From CAZHFW01 sp964531675 (GTDB taxonomy: Bacteria; Planctomycetota; Phycisphaerae; Phycisphaerales; UBA1924): a stretch of 64,000 nt of DNA. Under the pieces are notes generated by a model, which saw only the letters and a list, made by a program, of their open reading frames with translations, had not been told where the DNA came from and ran no database searches. The stretch is taken from the NCBI GenBank assembly GCA_964531675.1, contig CAZHFW010000020.1, positions 10,864-74,863 of the forward strand. Direction: 5' to 3'. This document shows positions 43,781 to 52,830 of this stretch, one piece after another; the stretch's first letter is position 1, and each line of letters opens with the position of its first letter. Position numbers and translations under genes: made by a program.

Positions 43781-45079
43781 ATGGATCGAATCGACTCCGC
43801 TGCCCGCCCCGGACTGATCCTGGCCTCGCTGGCGGGACTGCTGATCGCGACCGGCTGCTCTTCGAACGAAAAGACCACCATCGCGGTGAGCCCCTCGGAG
43901 TTCGTGAAGCCCGAACAGACCCCCGGGCCCGATCGTCAGGACGCGGTCGCCAAGAAGGCGGGCTCGCTCCGCGTGACCGCGGAACGCTCCGGACCGGTCG
44001 CGGAAACCGACGGCATCCTCGACGTCTCCCCCGAAGTCGGCACGCCCACGATCAACCCGGACGCGGAAGTCGCGCCGAGCCTCGCCAAGGGCGAAGCGTT
44101 CATCGACGCCAAGGTCGGCGACATCAACAACAAGGCGATTTACGCCTCCGAGTTCCTCGAGCCCATGGGCGCTCGCCTTGCTGCGGAAGCCAAGAAGCTC
44201 AAGCCCGACGCGTGGCGCAAGTTCGCGTCCGACCTGATCCGCGAGGAACTGGTCCGCATGCGCGACGACGAACTGCTCCGCGCCGAAGCGCTCTCCGAGC
44301 TCAAGCCCGAACAGAGGCAGGGCCTGGCAGCCATGATGGACCGCTGGATGGAAGAGCAGCGCCTGGCCGCCGGCGGCAGCTCGCAGGCCGCCCAGGAGCG
44401 TCTGTACAACACCAAGGGACAAACCCTCGACGAAGCGGTCAGCGAGCGGGAGAAGGCCGAGCTGATCACCTTTACGCTCCGTCGCAAGGTCATCGATCCG
44501 GTGCAGATCACGCGCCAAGACCTCGAACTGACCTACGAAAAGCTCTATCCCGATTACAACCCCGATCCCACGGCGTATCTCCGCGAGATCCTGGTCGACC
44601 CGACCAAGACCGCGGCCATCGCGGACATCCGCTCGCAGCTCGAAGCGGGCGTTCCCTTCATCGAGGTCGCTTCGCGTCCGGAGAACGACTACCGGCCCTC
44701 GCGCGGCGGGCAGCTCGACCCCATCAAGCTCAAGGGCACGTTCAACGACACCACGTTCTTCGCGGTCAAGGAGCTCAACGAAGCGGTGAAGGAGCTCCGC
44801 CCCGGTCAGTGGGCCGGCCCGATCCGCTACAAGCTTTCGTCGGGCGCTGAACGCGTGGCGTTCCTGTTCCTGGAGCGCGTCGAGGAGGTTTCGACGTCGT
44901 TCTATGACGCCCAGCTCTCGATGGAGAACGGATTGCGTGACGTGGCGATCCGCCGCGCCAAGGCCAAGTACCTCGAAGATCTGCTCCGCCGGGCGAGTTA
45001 CACGCCTCTGCCCGAGATGGTCGATCGCCTGCTCAAGATCGCCGAGGAGCGTTACGGCCCGGAGGCCGTGAGGCGGTAG
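43781..45079 (+). CDS. Lipoprotein with parvulin-like (PpiC) domain
   Basis: 432 residues. Lipoprotein signal with lipobox ATGC (about residue 20-25), then a disordered Pro/Glu-rich stretch. A SurA/PrsA-like helical domain follows (about 105-265, starting IDAKVGDINNKAIYASEF). The parvulin-like domain (about 265-370) reads YLREILVDP, FIEVASRPENDYRPSRGGQLD and LRPGQWAGPIRYK. The parvulin core is recognisable, but several catalytic-site residues are not obvious, so isomerase activity is uncertain; a chaperone role for secreted or outer-membrane proteins is the natural inference. yraN starts 3 bases after its stop. Confidence 0.75.
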   Translation: MDRIDSAARPGLILASLAGLLIATGCSSNEKTTIAVSPSEFVKPEQTPGPDRQDAVAKKAGSLRVTAERSGPVAETDGILDVSPEVGTPTINPDAEVAPSLAKGEAFIDAKVGDINNKAIYASEFLEPMGARLAAEAKKLKPDAWRKFASDLIREELVRMRDDELLRAEALSELKPEQRQGLAAMMDRWMEEQRLAAGGSSQAAQERLYNTKGQTLDEAVSEREKAELITFTLRRKVIDPVQITRQDLELTYEKLYPDYNPDPTAYLREILVDPTKTAAIADIRSQLEAGVPFIEVASRPENDYRPSRGGQLDPIKLKGTFNDTTFFAVKELNEAVKELRPGQWAGPIRYKLSSGAERVAFLFLERVEEVSTSFYDAQLSMENGLRDVAIRRAKAKYLEDLLRRASYTPLPEMVDRLLKIAEERYGPEAVRR

Positions 45080-45082
45080 GCC

Positions 45083-45532
45083 ATGCCCGTCCGCCGCCAC
45101 TGGCTGATCAGGCTGCGCGAGGCGATCCTGGGGCCATCCAGGTGGCGTCCCTCGTCGCGTGAGGGACGACTCTCCGAGCGGGCGGCCGCCCGTTTCCTGA
45201 AGCGCCAGCGGTATCGCATCATCGGGACCAACGTGCGCACCGTGCAAGGCGAGGCGGATCTGGTCGCCATCGCGCCGGATCGGGAAACGATCGTGATCGC
45301 GGAAGTGAAGTCGAGGCGCCGTGCGCCGGATCAGCCGGCGCGGAGCGCCGCGATGGCGCCCGAGACCGCGGTCGACTCCGACAAACGGCGCAGACTCCAG
45401 CGCGTCGCCAGGCACTTGGCCCGGGCCAACGGCTGGCACGATCGCAAGCTCCGCATCGATGTGCTGGCGGTCGAGATCGACCCGCGCGATCGAACAAGCG
45501 TCCGGCACATCCCGGATCTGGCCTGGATCTAA
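45083..45532 (+). CDS. UPF0102/YraN family protein
   Basis: 149 residues with a restriction-endonuclease-like fold typical of YraN: GRLSERAAARFLKRQRYRII, then the core VQGEADLVAIAPD and IVIAEVKSRRR (Glu-Asp-...-Glu-x-Lys arrangement), and WHDRKLRIDVLAVEID. A basic N-terminal extension of about 30 residues precedes the fold. The family has nuclease-like residues but its cellular role is poorly understood. It begins 3 bases after the PpiC-like gene, so the two are co-transcribed, and converges with the sensor kinase. Confidence 0.85.
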   Translation: MPVRRHWLIRLREAILGPSRWRPSSREGRLSERAAARFLKRQRYRIIGTNVRTVQGEADLVAIAPDRETIVIAEVKSRRRAPDQPARSAAMAPETAVDSDKRRRLQRVARHLARANGWHDRKLRIDVLAVEIDPRDRTSVRHIPDLAWI

Positions 45533-45556
45533 GGGATCTGAGGAGATCGCCCGCGA

Positions 45557-47185
45557 TCAGACCGCAGCGGCGTGAAGCTTGCCCTGCCCGAGCTCGGGGG
45601 ACTTGGCGGGATCGAACGCCAGAGGCAGGATCAGACTGAACATCGATCCGCGGCCCACGTCGGAGACGAGCTGGACTTCGCCCTGCAGAACCGTCGCGAG
45701 CTCGCGTGAAATTGCCAGCCCCAGACCGGTGCCGGCGTGTTCGCGGGTGTGACCCTTCTCGATGCGGTAGAACTTGTCGAAGATCTTGCGCTGCTCGTCG
45801 GGCGCGATCCCCGGCCCGTTATCGATGACGCTGATGCGCACGCGCTGGGTCGGCTCTTCGCCGGGCCCGCCCGCGAGGAACTTCTCGGCGCGGAGCGTGA
45901 CCTGACCGGGCCTTCCGGACTTGTCCTCGGGATCGGTGAACTTCACCGCGTTGCTCAGGAAGTTGAAGATGATCTGCTGGAGCTTCTTGCCGTCGGTGCG
46001 GATCATCGGCAGATCGTCGGAGATCTCCAGGATCAGCTCGATGCCCTTCTTCTCGGCGATCGGGAACATGAGGCCCGCCATCGCCTCGCACACATCGCGG
46101 AGCGAGACCTGCTCGACCTTCACGTCCACGCGGCCCGCCTCGAGCTTGGCCATCTCCAGGAGCGAGTTGATCAGTTCCAGCAGATTCCGGCTGGCGGTCT
46201 GAATGTTCTCCAGATAACGCACACGCTTGGAGACCACCAGCGCCTGAGGTGAGCCGGTCTCGATCGTCGTCTGATCGGCCTTGGCGTGCTCGAGCAGAAG
46301 CTCGGTGAACCCGATGATCGAGTTCAGGGGCGTGCGAAGCTCGTGGCTCACGCTCGCGAGGAAGTCGCCCTTGAGCTTGGCGGCCTCCGAGAGCGCGACG
46401 TTCGACTCGGCAAGCTCGTTGAGCTTCAGGTCCAGCGCCAGATTGATGGCGCGGAGCTGATCCTGGCTCCCTTGCAGGTCCGTGAGCATCGAGTTGAACG
46501 TCTCGGCGAGCTCCTCGAACTCGTCGCCTGTCGCGATCGCGGAACGGATCTGGAGATTGCCCTCACGCACGCGCTCCGCGGTGTCGCGCAGCTCACGCAC
46601 GGGCCCCAGGATCAAGCGGTGCGTGATCTGATAGAAGACCAGGATCGCAAGCCCGAGCACCGCCGACCCCGCCGAGAGGAGGTACGCGGTGTTGATGAGC
46701 AGAAGCCTGCGGGCCGCGGCGTTCTTCCGCTCCAGGATGATCAGCCCCGTGACTTCGGGCTTGCCTGAAACAAAGCTCCGCTCCACGCGGGCATAGCGGT
46801 ACAGCCGGTCGATCCCCGAGAACTCGGCCTGCTGGTAGTCGATGCGGCTCTCGTGCTTGAGGAAGTACTCTGCTGCCTCGGTCGCGAACTCGTCGACTTC
46901 GCCCCGAGGCTGGCCATTGATCACGCGGACGCGGCGGGCCCCCACGCCCGTCATCTCCCGGGCCTCGTTGTCCGCGGTCGGGGGCGAGCCCTGCTCGGGC
47001 TCGCGGGACTTCACCTCGGCCTGCTCCCAGGTGTCCACCAACCGGCGGGAAAGCTCGAGCTGGCCTTCATCAACCAGCGCATTCATGCGGAACCAGGGCG
47101 CGCACAACGCCGCGAGCACGATCAGCACGATCGCGCCGCCGAACAGCACAAGGCACTTGTTGGCCAGCGAAAGCCGCCCCAGCAT
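45557..47185 (-). CDS. Membrane sensor histidine kinase
   Basis: 542 residues. Membrane helix (about 11-31), periplasmic sensor region of about 130 residues without a recognised domain, second helix (about 160-185), HAMP (ILGPVRELRDTAERVREGN), a coiled coil, then the H-box SVSHELRTPLNSIIGF, N-box QQIIFNFLSNAVKF, G1 DNGPGIAPDE, F-box FDKFYRI and G2 GTGLGLAIS. It autophosphorylates on the H-box His and should pass phosphate to a response regulator, but no receiver-domain gene is adjacent, so it is an orphan kinase. The ATG at 47185 is preferred to a TTG six codons earlier. Confidence 0.93.
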   Translation of the reverse strand: MLGRLSLANKCLVLFGGAIVLIVLAALCAPWFRMNALVDEGQLELSRRLVDTWEQAEVKSREPEQGSPPTADNEAREMTGVGARRVRVINGQPRGEVDEFATEAAEYFLKHESRIDYQQAEFSGIDRLYRYARVERSFVSGKPEVTGLIILERKNAAARRLLLINTAYLLSAGSAVLGLAILVFYQITHRLILGPVRELRDTAERVREGNLQIRSAIATGDEFEELAETFNSMLTDLQGSQDQLRAINLALDLKLNELAESNVALSEAAKLKGDFLASVSHELRTPLNSIIGFTELLLEHAKADQTTIETGSPQALVVSKRVRYLENIQTASRNLLELINSLLEMAKLEAGRVDVKVEQVSLRDVCEAMAGLMFPIAEKKGIELILEISDDLPMIRTDGKKLQQIIFNFLSNAVKFTDPEDKSGRPGQVTLRAEKFLAGGPGEEPTQRVRISVIDNGPGIAPDEQRKIFDKFYRIEKGHTREHAGTGLGLAISRELATVLQGEVQLVSDVGRGSMFSLILPLAFDPAKSPELGQGKLHAAAV

Positions 47186-47245
47186 GGGGAGAGTGTAACC
47201 CAAGGCCGGGTGGCTCGGATTGCGTGGACGTCCGGCCCGCGTGCC

Positions 47246-47941
47246 TTACCGCTCGTCAATCCCCATCCGCGCCGCCAGATCGTCCCAGAGATCCGTCGCG
47301 TCGATGACCGCGAACGCCTGCAGAGGCCAATCCAGGGACTGCGCCTGCGCGTCAAAGCTCGGCTCGATCAGCGTCACCGGCACGCGCGGGCCCCGGCTCG
47401 ACGCGTTCCAGACCACGGCACCGATGAGGGTGATCGTTGCGTCCTGGCCCACCTGGTCCGACTGCTCGTCCTCGAACAGATTGTCCGCGATCCCCGTGTA
47501 GAGCGAGACGTAGCGCTCGCCGCAACGGAACAGATACCACGGCACATCGTCGTCGCCGATGTCCAGACGCCACGCTTCATCGATGCGGATCGTCACATCG
47601 GAGAAGCGGACCTTGGCCGCGTCGGCCTCGGTCATCGGAGGCGCGGGGCGAGGCGGCCCGGCGATCGCGCGGTACAACCGCCAGGATGCACGGAGCAGGA
47701 ACGCCGCCGCGATCACGCCGGTGATCGCCATCAGCACAATGAGTACAACGCGCGAGGATCCAGGAAGCAGGCTCAGGTTCATCGCCAGAGCGACGACGAT
47801 GATCGCCAGCAGGAGGCCGGGCACACCCCATCCCAATGCCGCGCCAAGGCCCGCTGCGGCGTGCGGCACGCGTCGCACCGGAGGCTTGATGAGCTCGGCG
47901 ATCTCCTGCGGATTGGCCAGACGCTCACGCCGAAGGATCAT
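47246..47941 (-). CDS. Uncharacterised two-helix membrane protein
   Basis: 231 residues, no family recognised. An amphipathic N-terminal part with basic residues, two membrane helices (about 37-57 and 65-85) and a soluble, acidic C-terminal domain of about 140 residues with several strands (WYLFRCGERYVSLYTGIAD; ATITLIGAVVWNASSRGPRV) and two Trp-containing segments. Both termini are predicted cytoplasmic. The ATG at 47941 has a GGGGAGG about 10 bases upstream. It lies 60 bases upstream of the sensor kinase on the same strand and might be its partner, but this is position only. Confidence 0.6.
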   Translation of the reverse strand: MILRRERLANPQEIAELIKPPVRRVPHAAAGLGAALGWGVPGLLLAIIVVALAMNLSLLPGSSRVVLIVLMAITGVIAAAFLLRASWRLYRAIAGPPRPAPPMTEADAAKVRFSDVTIRIDEAWRLDIGDDDVPWYLFRCGERYVSLYTGIADNLFEDEQSDQVGQDATITLIGAVVWNASSRGPRVPVTLIEPSFDAQAQSLDWPLQAFAVIDATDLWDDLAARMGIDER

Positions 47942-48031
47942 CTCCCGCACCCCTCCCCATCAAAACCGCCTATCCGGGACATCATGCGGGGCGCGTCTGC
48001 GTCCGCCCCGTGCGGCGTAGAATACCGACCA

Positions 48032-49729
48032 ATGTCCGGACGAAAGGTCTATCTCGAAACCTTTGGCTGCCAGATGAACGAGCTCGATTCGGAGCTCGTC
48101 GCGGGGCAACTGCGCTCCATGGGCTACGCCTTCACGCCGCGCCCCGAAGAGGCCGACGTGGTCCTCTACAACACCTGCTCGGTCCGCGAGCACGCCGAGC
48201 AGAAGGTCTGGTCGCGTCTGGGCGAGATGCAGATCCGCAAGCACGACGACCCCGCGCTGGTCGTCGGCGTCCTGGGCTGCATGGCCGAACGTGACGGCAC
48301 CGACCTCATCAAGCGCATGCCCGTCGTGGACGTACTCTGCGGCCCCGGAGAACTCGACAAGCTCCCGGCGCTGCTCGACAACGCGGTCCGGACGCGTGAG
48401 TCCCTGGTCGCCGAAGAGGACGTGCCTTCGCGGCGCTCCGCGGGACAGGTCGCGCTGCAAGGCTCCACCTCGCGGCGCAGCGCCGCACTGGCCGCGGCTC
48501 AGGACACCCTCGAACTGCTTGACCTCTCGCGCTCGATCTCGCCGGTCGACGACGCCTTGTCCTGGGATCACGCCGGCGGCGGCGGGATCAAGCGCACCGC
48601 GTACGTCCGCATCACGCGCGGGTGCAACAAGTTCTGCACGTACTGCGTGGTCCCCTTCACGCGCGGCGCCGAGGTCCACAGACCCCCCGAGCACATCCTC
48701 GATGAGTGCAAGAAGCTCGCGGACGCGGGCGTCGTCGAGATCACGCTCCTTGGACAGACGGTCAACCACTATCGGTTCGAGCACGGCGCCGCGGTCTCGG
48801 TCAATGGCATCGTGCAGCCCCAGAAGGGCCGTGCCTTTGCGGGCGGGCACCGCCGCGACCCCCTCGCGGGCGCAAACACCACGACCTTCGCCGATCTGCT
48901 CGCGATGATCCATGAGAAGGTCCCCGCGATCCAGAGATTGCGGTTCGTCACGAGCTATCCGCGCGACTTCGGCGATGACGTGCTCGAAGTGATCCGCGAC
49001 CACCCGCGCATCTGCCGGTACCTGCACGTGCCGGTGCAATCGGGCTCTGACCGCATGCTCAAGATGATGAACCGCGGGTACACCGTCGCGGAATATCTTG
49101 AGTTCGTCGACCGGGCCAGGCACTATCTCCATCAGCCCGACGCGATCGATGGTCGCCCGGCGCGCCCGCTGTCCATCTCGTCGGACTTCATCGTGGGCTT
49201 CCCCACCGAGACCGAAGAGGACTATCAGGCGACCGTCGACATCGTGAGGAAGTGCCGGTTCAAGAACAGCTTCATCTTCAAGTACTCGCCGCGCCCGGGA
49301 ACGACCGCGTACGACAAGCTCGCCGACGACGTGCCCGAAGACGTGAAGCGGCGTCGGAACAACGAGCTGCTGGCGGTCCAGAACGAGATCTGCGACCAGG
49401 TGAGCCGCGAGATGATCGGTCGGACCTACGACGTGATCGTCGAAGGCCCTTCGCGGATGGAGAAGAAGAAGGCCAAGCCTCAGGCTCCGCAAGGCACCAT
49501 CGCGCTGACGGTCTCCGCCAAGCCCGCGGTCGCGGTCGCCGAGCCCCCCACCGCCGACGCATCGGTCCAGCTCTCGAGCCGGACCGATGGCGACAACATC
49601 GTCTTCTTCGACGTCCCCGCAGCTCAAGTCGGACGGGTCGAAGACTGGGCGGGACGCATCGTCTCGGTCCGCATCACCGCCGCCAAAGCACTCTCGCTGA
49701 CGGGCGAACTGGTTCAGAATCAGGGCTGA
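48032..49729 (+). CDS. miaB: tRNA-2-methylthio-N6-dimethylallyladenosine synthase, with insertions
   Basis: Radical SAM methylthiotransferase acting on A37 of tRNAs. 565 residues, about 100 more than usual. The N-terminal MTTase domain has its three Cys (TFGCQMNELDSE, YNTCSVREHAEQK, VLGCMAERDG). The radical SAM motif is RGCNKFCTYCVVP, and the C-terminal TRAM domain starts near VSREMIGRTYDVIVEGPS. Extra sequence: about 50 residues (Ser/Ala/Leu-rich) between the first two domains, about 35 residues after TVNHYRF, and a Pro/Ala/Lys-rich stretch within TRAM. Catalytic residues are intact. MiaA is not in the window. Divergent from the membrane protein gene. Confidence 0.9.
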   Translation: MSGRKVYLETFGCQMNELDSELVAGQLRSMGYAFTPRPEEADVVLYNTCSVREHAEQKVWSRLGEMQIRKHDDPALVVGVLGCMAERDGTDLIKRMPVVDVLCGPGELDKLPALLDNAVRTRESLVAEEDVPSRRSAGQVALQGSTSRRSAALAAAQDTLELLDLSRSISPVDDALSWDHAGGGGIKRTAYVRITRGCNKFCTYCVVPFTRGAEVHRPPEHILDECKKLADAGVVEITLLGQTVNHYRFEHGAAVSVNGIVQPQKGRAFAGGHRRDPLAGANTTTFADLLAMIHEKVPAIQRLRFVTSYPRDFGDDVLEVIRDHPRICRYLHVPVQSGSDRMLKMMNRGYTVAEYLEFVDRARHYLHQPDAIDGRPARPLSISSDFIVGFPTETEEDYQATVDIVRKCRFKNSFIFKYSPRPGTTAYDKLADDVPEDVKRRRNNELLAVQNEICDQVSREMIGRTYDVIVEGPSRMEKKKAKPQAPQGTIALTVSAKPAVAVAEPPTADASVQLSSRTDGDNIVFFDVPAAQVGRVEDWAGRIVSVRITAAKALSLTGELVQNQG

Positions 49730-49854
49730 GCATCCGAGTCCGCAGCGCAGCATGCACACACGTGGCGCGCGGTCCGCGAGCAGCCGGGGGAGCCGGCCCG
49801 GGGTCGTCGTGCACGCGGTCGGATGTTTCCGCGACCGGGGTTGCGCCTGAGGCC

Positions 49855-52830
49855 TCAGCCTCCGGACGCGGCGTCGTTCTCGCCATCGAACTGTTCGCGC
49901 GCCCGGCGTTTGGCGGCCAGCAGCGCCGATTCTTCGGGCTTGGCACCAGCATCCGGCGCGGGCTCTGCCGGTCCGGTCGCACCCGTCGCCGCGAGTCTCG
50001 CGGCGCGGCGGCGATCGCGAGCGGCCTGCCTGAGCTTCTCGGCGTCCGCATCGCTCAGCGCCATGCCGCCGGCCATCGCGCTCTGGTCCACCTTCTTCTT
50101 GACGCTCCGGAGCGTCGTCGTCTCCGTGGCGGTCTTGGCTTCCAGCTCCCGCGCCTGGCGGATCTGACAGCGATCCCACGCGATGCGCCGGGTGCCAACG
50201 TCAAGCAGGAAGACCACCAGCGCCGCGACCAGAAGCGAAGGCCACGCCGGAATCACCGCGACCTGCGGCGGAACACCCGCCCGATCAAACCAGCGCCGTT
50301 CCGTCGCGTCACCGAGCGCAACGACCTTGCCGCCGCCGGCCTGCGCGATCCGCTCGAGCAGCGCATCGTTGGACCGCAGGGCCCGATACTCGGTTCCCGC
50401 GGCCAGCGTCGCGCCCGCGATCACGGGGCTGAGCTTGCGCGACTCCCGCGCTGGCTTGATGAGCGCCACGTAGCTCCCCGTCTCCTGGACCGGCACCCGG
50501 GCCTCGTACATCCCGGGGCCCGACTGCACGAGTTCGATCTCCCGCTTCTGGCCCGTGGGCGAGTAGATCGTCGCGGGCGCCGCCAGGCCTTCGGTGGGTT
50601 TGCCCGAGTCGTCGGAGGCTTCGAGTCTGACGACCAGCTCATCGCCCTCGATCTGAGCCGTGGGCTGGAGCGTGCGCGAGGCCGGGACACGCGAGGCTTG
50701 CCTGACGATCTGCGTCCAGAGCTTGGCGTATCCGGGCCAATCGAGCCAGGGCTTGGCCCACTTGTGCGCGTCGGAGGTAAACGCGACGACCTGACCGAGT
50801 TCGACGTTCCAGTGTGCCAGCACCGGTTCGCCCTCGGGCGTCACCATCGCGTTGATGATCGTGGGATCAGGCCTGGGCTGGGTCAGGGTCAGGCCTCCCA
50901 GCTCCGGCGTCTGCCCGAGACCGAGCGTCAACGCCGAACCCGAGGGGAGCACGACCGGCTTAAACGGCGTCTCACGCACCATCGGCGTGCGCGCGATCCG
51001 CACCGCCTTGGCGAACACTCGCGGGAGCACGTGCGGATTGGTCACGTTGTAGAACGGCCCGTCGCCCTTGCTCGCCATCTGCTCCATCGTCTGCAGATCG
51101 GCCTCATCCCCCACCGCGATGGTCGTGACCTTGATCCCTTCGGACGCGAGCTTCTCGCAGGTTCGCGGGAGCTGCTCGGAGAACTGCGAGCGCCCATCGG
51201 AGAGAAAGATGATGTGCTTCTGCTTGGCTTCGACCTTCGCGAGCTGCTCCCCCGCTGCCAGCAACGCGGGATAGCCATTGGTCCCGCCGTCGGGCGCGAT
51301 GGACCGAACTTTCTCGGCGGTGCTGTCGGCGTCCTTGTTCGGCCCCATCGGCACGAGCACGTTCACGACGCTGTTGAACACGATGACGCCGACCATGTCG
51401 CGCTTGTCGAGCGAGCGGATCGCCATCGCGGCCGACTCGTTGGCGATCTCCTGCTGCGAGCGGAAGGAGCCCATGACCGACTTGCGCATCGATCCCGAGT
51501 TGTCGAGGACAAAGCAGATCGCGACGTCGGGCGTCATCAGCTTGTCCGGGAGATCAAGCCTGACGGGCAGGATGGGCTCGATGGGCGTGCCGCGCCAGCC
51601 GCCGGCGCCGAAGCTCTGGGGACCGCCGATCATGACCAGCCCGCCGCCAAGCTCGCGCACGTAATCGACGATCGCGTCCTGCGATTCCCTCGACAGGGCG
51701 TCGGCCGGGACGTTCTCCAGCACGACCATGTCGTAGGCCTGGAGTCCGAGCAGATCTCCGGGGAATGCGCCGGGAGCGATGACCGCAACGTTGATCCCCG
51801 CTCGCTTGAGCGTGTCGGGGAGCACCGTCCCGCCCGCGCTGGCGTTCCCCTCTCCGACGCCATCGACGAAAAGCACGCTTCCCTTCCCGGGCGTGATCGT
51901 GAATGCTTCGCCCCGGTTGTTGTCCGAGAGCGTGTCGACGCCTCCGTCGGGCTCGAACACCGCGGCGAATCGGTGCACGCGGGATTCGTCCAGCGCGACT
52001 TCCAGAAGCTCGACGTTCTTCCCCGCGTGAAGCTTGACGCGTCGCCGCGAAGATCCGTCCGCAAGCTCCACGGGCTTGTTGTCCTGGAGCAGCCGGAGCG
52101 TGCCCGAGGCGTCCGACGTGGAGTTCAGGGTTACCCGGACGACGATCCTCGCCCCCGCGGCAGCCCGGGGAGGCGCGTCCACCGACTCCACGACCACTTC
52201 GTGATTGAACGCGTACTCGAGCGGCACGACATCGATCGGAATGCGCCGCCGGCCCTTTCCCGAAGCCCCCGCGAGCTGGCCCGCGGTCGCGACGGCATCG
52301 CCCGCGGTCTGGTTGCCATCGGAAAAGAGCACGATCCGCCCGGCCGACTCGGGCGGGATCATCGCTGACGCGAGCTTGAGGGCTTCGGCGATGTTGGTTC
52401 CTTCGGTTCCCGCGGGATCGAGCGAGCGTCCGAAGCTCCGGGATCTCGAGGGGCTGACAACCGCCGCGGCTCGCGCATCAAACGCCACGACGCCGTAGAG
52501 ATCATCGGCCTGCCGGTCTTTCTCGGAAGCCAGCGCATCCACGACGCCCGCGACGCGGTCCAGCGCGGTGCCGCCGGCGCTTCCCGCAAAGCGCCGCACG
52601 GAGCCCGAGGTGTCGACGACCGCGATCACCGCCAGGCGGTCCGTGCGTTTCTCCCACGCCGCCCCGCCCAGAGCGCCCGCGATCAGCGCCAGCAGCATGA
52701 GCCTGAGGAGAATCGCCGACCAGCGCCTCCAGAGCCCCATGGCCCGCATCCAGATCAGGGCAGCAGCGCCCATGGGCACGATCGCCGCGATCAGCGCGAG
52801 CCACTCGGGTTGATCGAGCCTGAAGTTCAT
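49855..52830 (-). CDS. Membrane protein with two VWA domains and a glutamine amidotransferase-like domain
   Basis: 991 residues. Two N-terminal membrane helices (about 10-28, 38-58), a first VWA domain with a MIDAS-like start VIAVVDTSGSV, a linker domain, then a GATase1-like Rossmann domain (SVLFVDGVGEGNASAGG ... YVRELGGGLVMIGG). A second VWA domain begins AICFVLDNSGSM with intact DxSxS, followed by Thr (APDGGTNGYPA) and Asp (IIFLSDGRS) MIDAS residues. One C-terminal membrane helix (about 865-885) and a charged helical tail finish it. Related uncharacterised proteins (COG5426-like) sit next to MoxR/DUF58 genes in other bacteria; here those are absent. Its ATG overlaps the stop of the 52827-55820 gene by 4 bases. 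Confidence 0.82.
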   Translation of the reverse strand: MNFRLDQPEWLALIAAIVPMGAAALIWMRAMGLWRRWSAILLRLMLLALIAGALGGAAWEKRTDRLAVIAVVDTSGSVRRFAGSAGGTALDRVAGVVDALASEKDRQADDLYGVVAFDARAAAVVSPSRSRSFGRSLDPAGTEGTNIAEALKLASAMIPPESAGRIVLFSDGNQTAGDAVATAGQLAGASGKGRRRIPIDVVPLEYAFNHEVVVESVDAPPRAAAGARIVVRVTLNSTSDASGTLRLLQDNKPVELADGSSRRRVKLHAGKNVELLEVALDESRVHRFAAVFEPDGGVDTLSDNNRGEAFTITPGKGSVLFVDGVGEGNASAGGTVLPDTLKRAGINVAVIAPGAFPGDLLGLQAYDMVVLENVPADALSRESQDAIVDYVRELGGGLVMIGGPQSFGAGGWRGTPIEPILPVRLDLPDKLMTPDVAICFVLDNSGSMRKSVMGSFRSQQEIANESAAMAIRSLDKRDMVGVIVFNSVVNVLVPMGPNKDADSTAEKVRSIAPDGGTNGYPALLAAGEQLAKVEAKQKHIIFLSDGRSQFSEQLPRTCEKLASEGIKVTTIAVGDEADLQTMEQMASKGDGPFYNVTNPHVLPRVFAKAVRIARTPMVRETPFKPVVLPSGSALTLGLGQTPELGGLTLTQPRPDPTIINAMVTPEGEPVLAHWNVELGQVVAFTSDAHKWAKPWLDWPGYAKLWTQIVRQASRVPASRTLQPTAQIEGDELVVRLEASDDSGKPTEGLAAPATIYSPTGQKREIELVQSGPGMYEARVPVQETGSYVALIKPARESRKLSPVIAGATLAAGTEYRALRSNDALLERIAQAGGGKVVALGDATERRWFDRAGVPPQVAVIPAWPSLLVAALVVFLLDVGTRRIAWDRCQIRQARELEAKTATETTTLRSVKKKVDQSAMAGGMALSDADAEKLRQAARDRRRAARLAATGATGPAEPAPDAGAKPEESALLAAKRRAREQFDGENDAASGG

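Noticed and set aside
49730..49854. Terminator or RNA gene between miaB and the VWA gene
   Set aside because: GC-rich inverted segments are present but no T-run or recognisable RNA fold.
49252..52368. 1038-codon plus-strand frame across the VWA gene
   Set aside because: Antisense and partly in the miaB end in another frame; no recognisable product.
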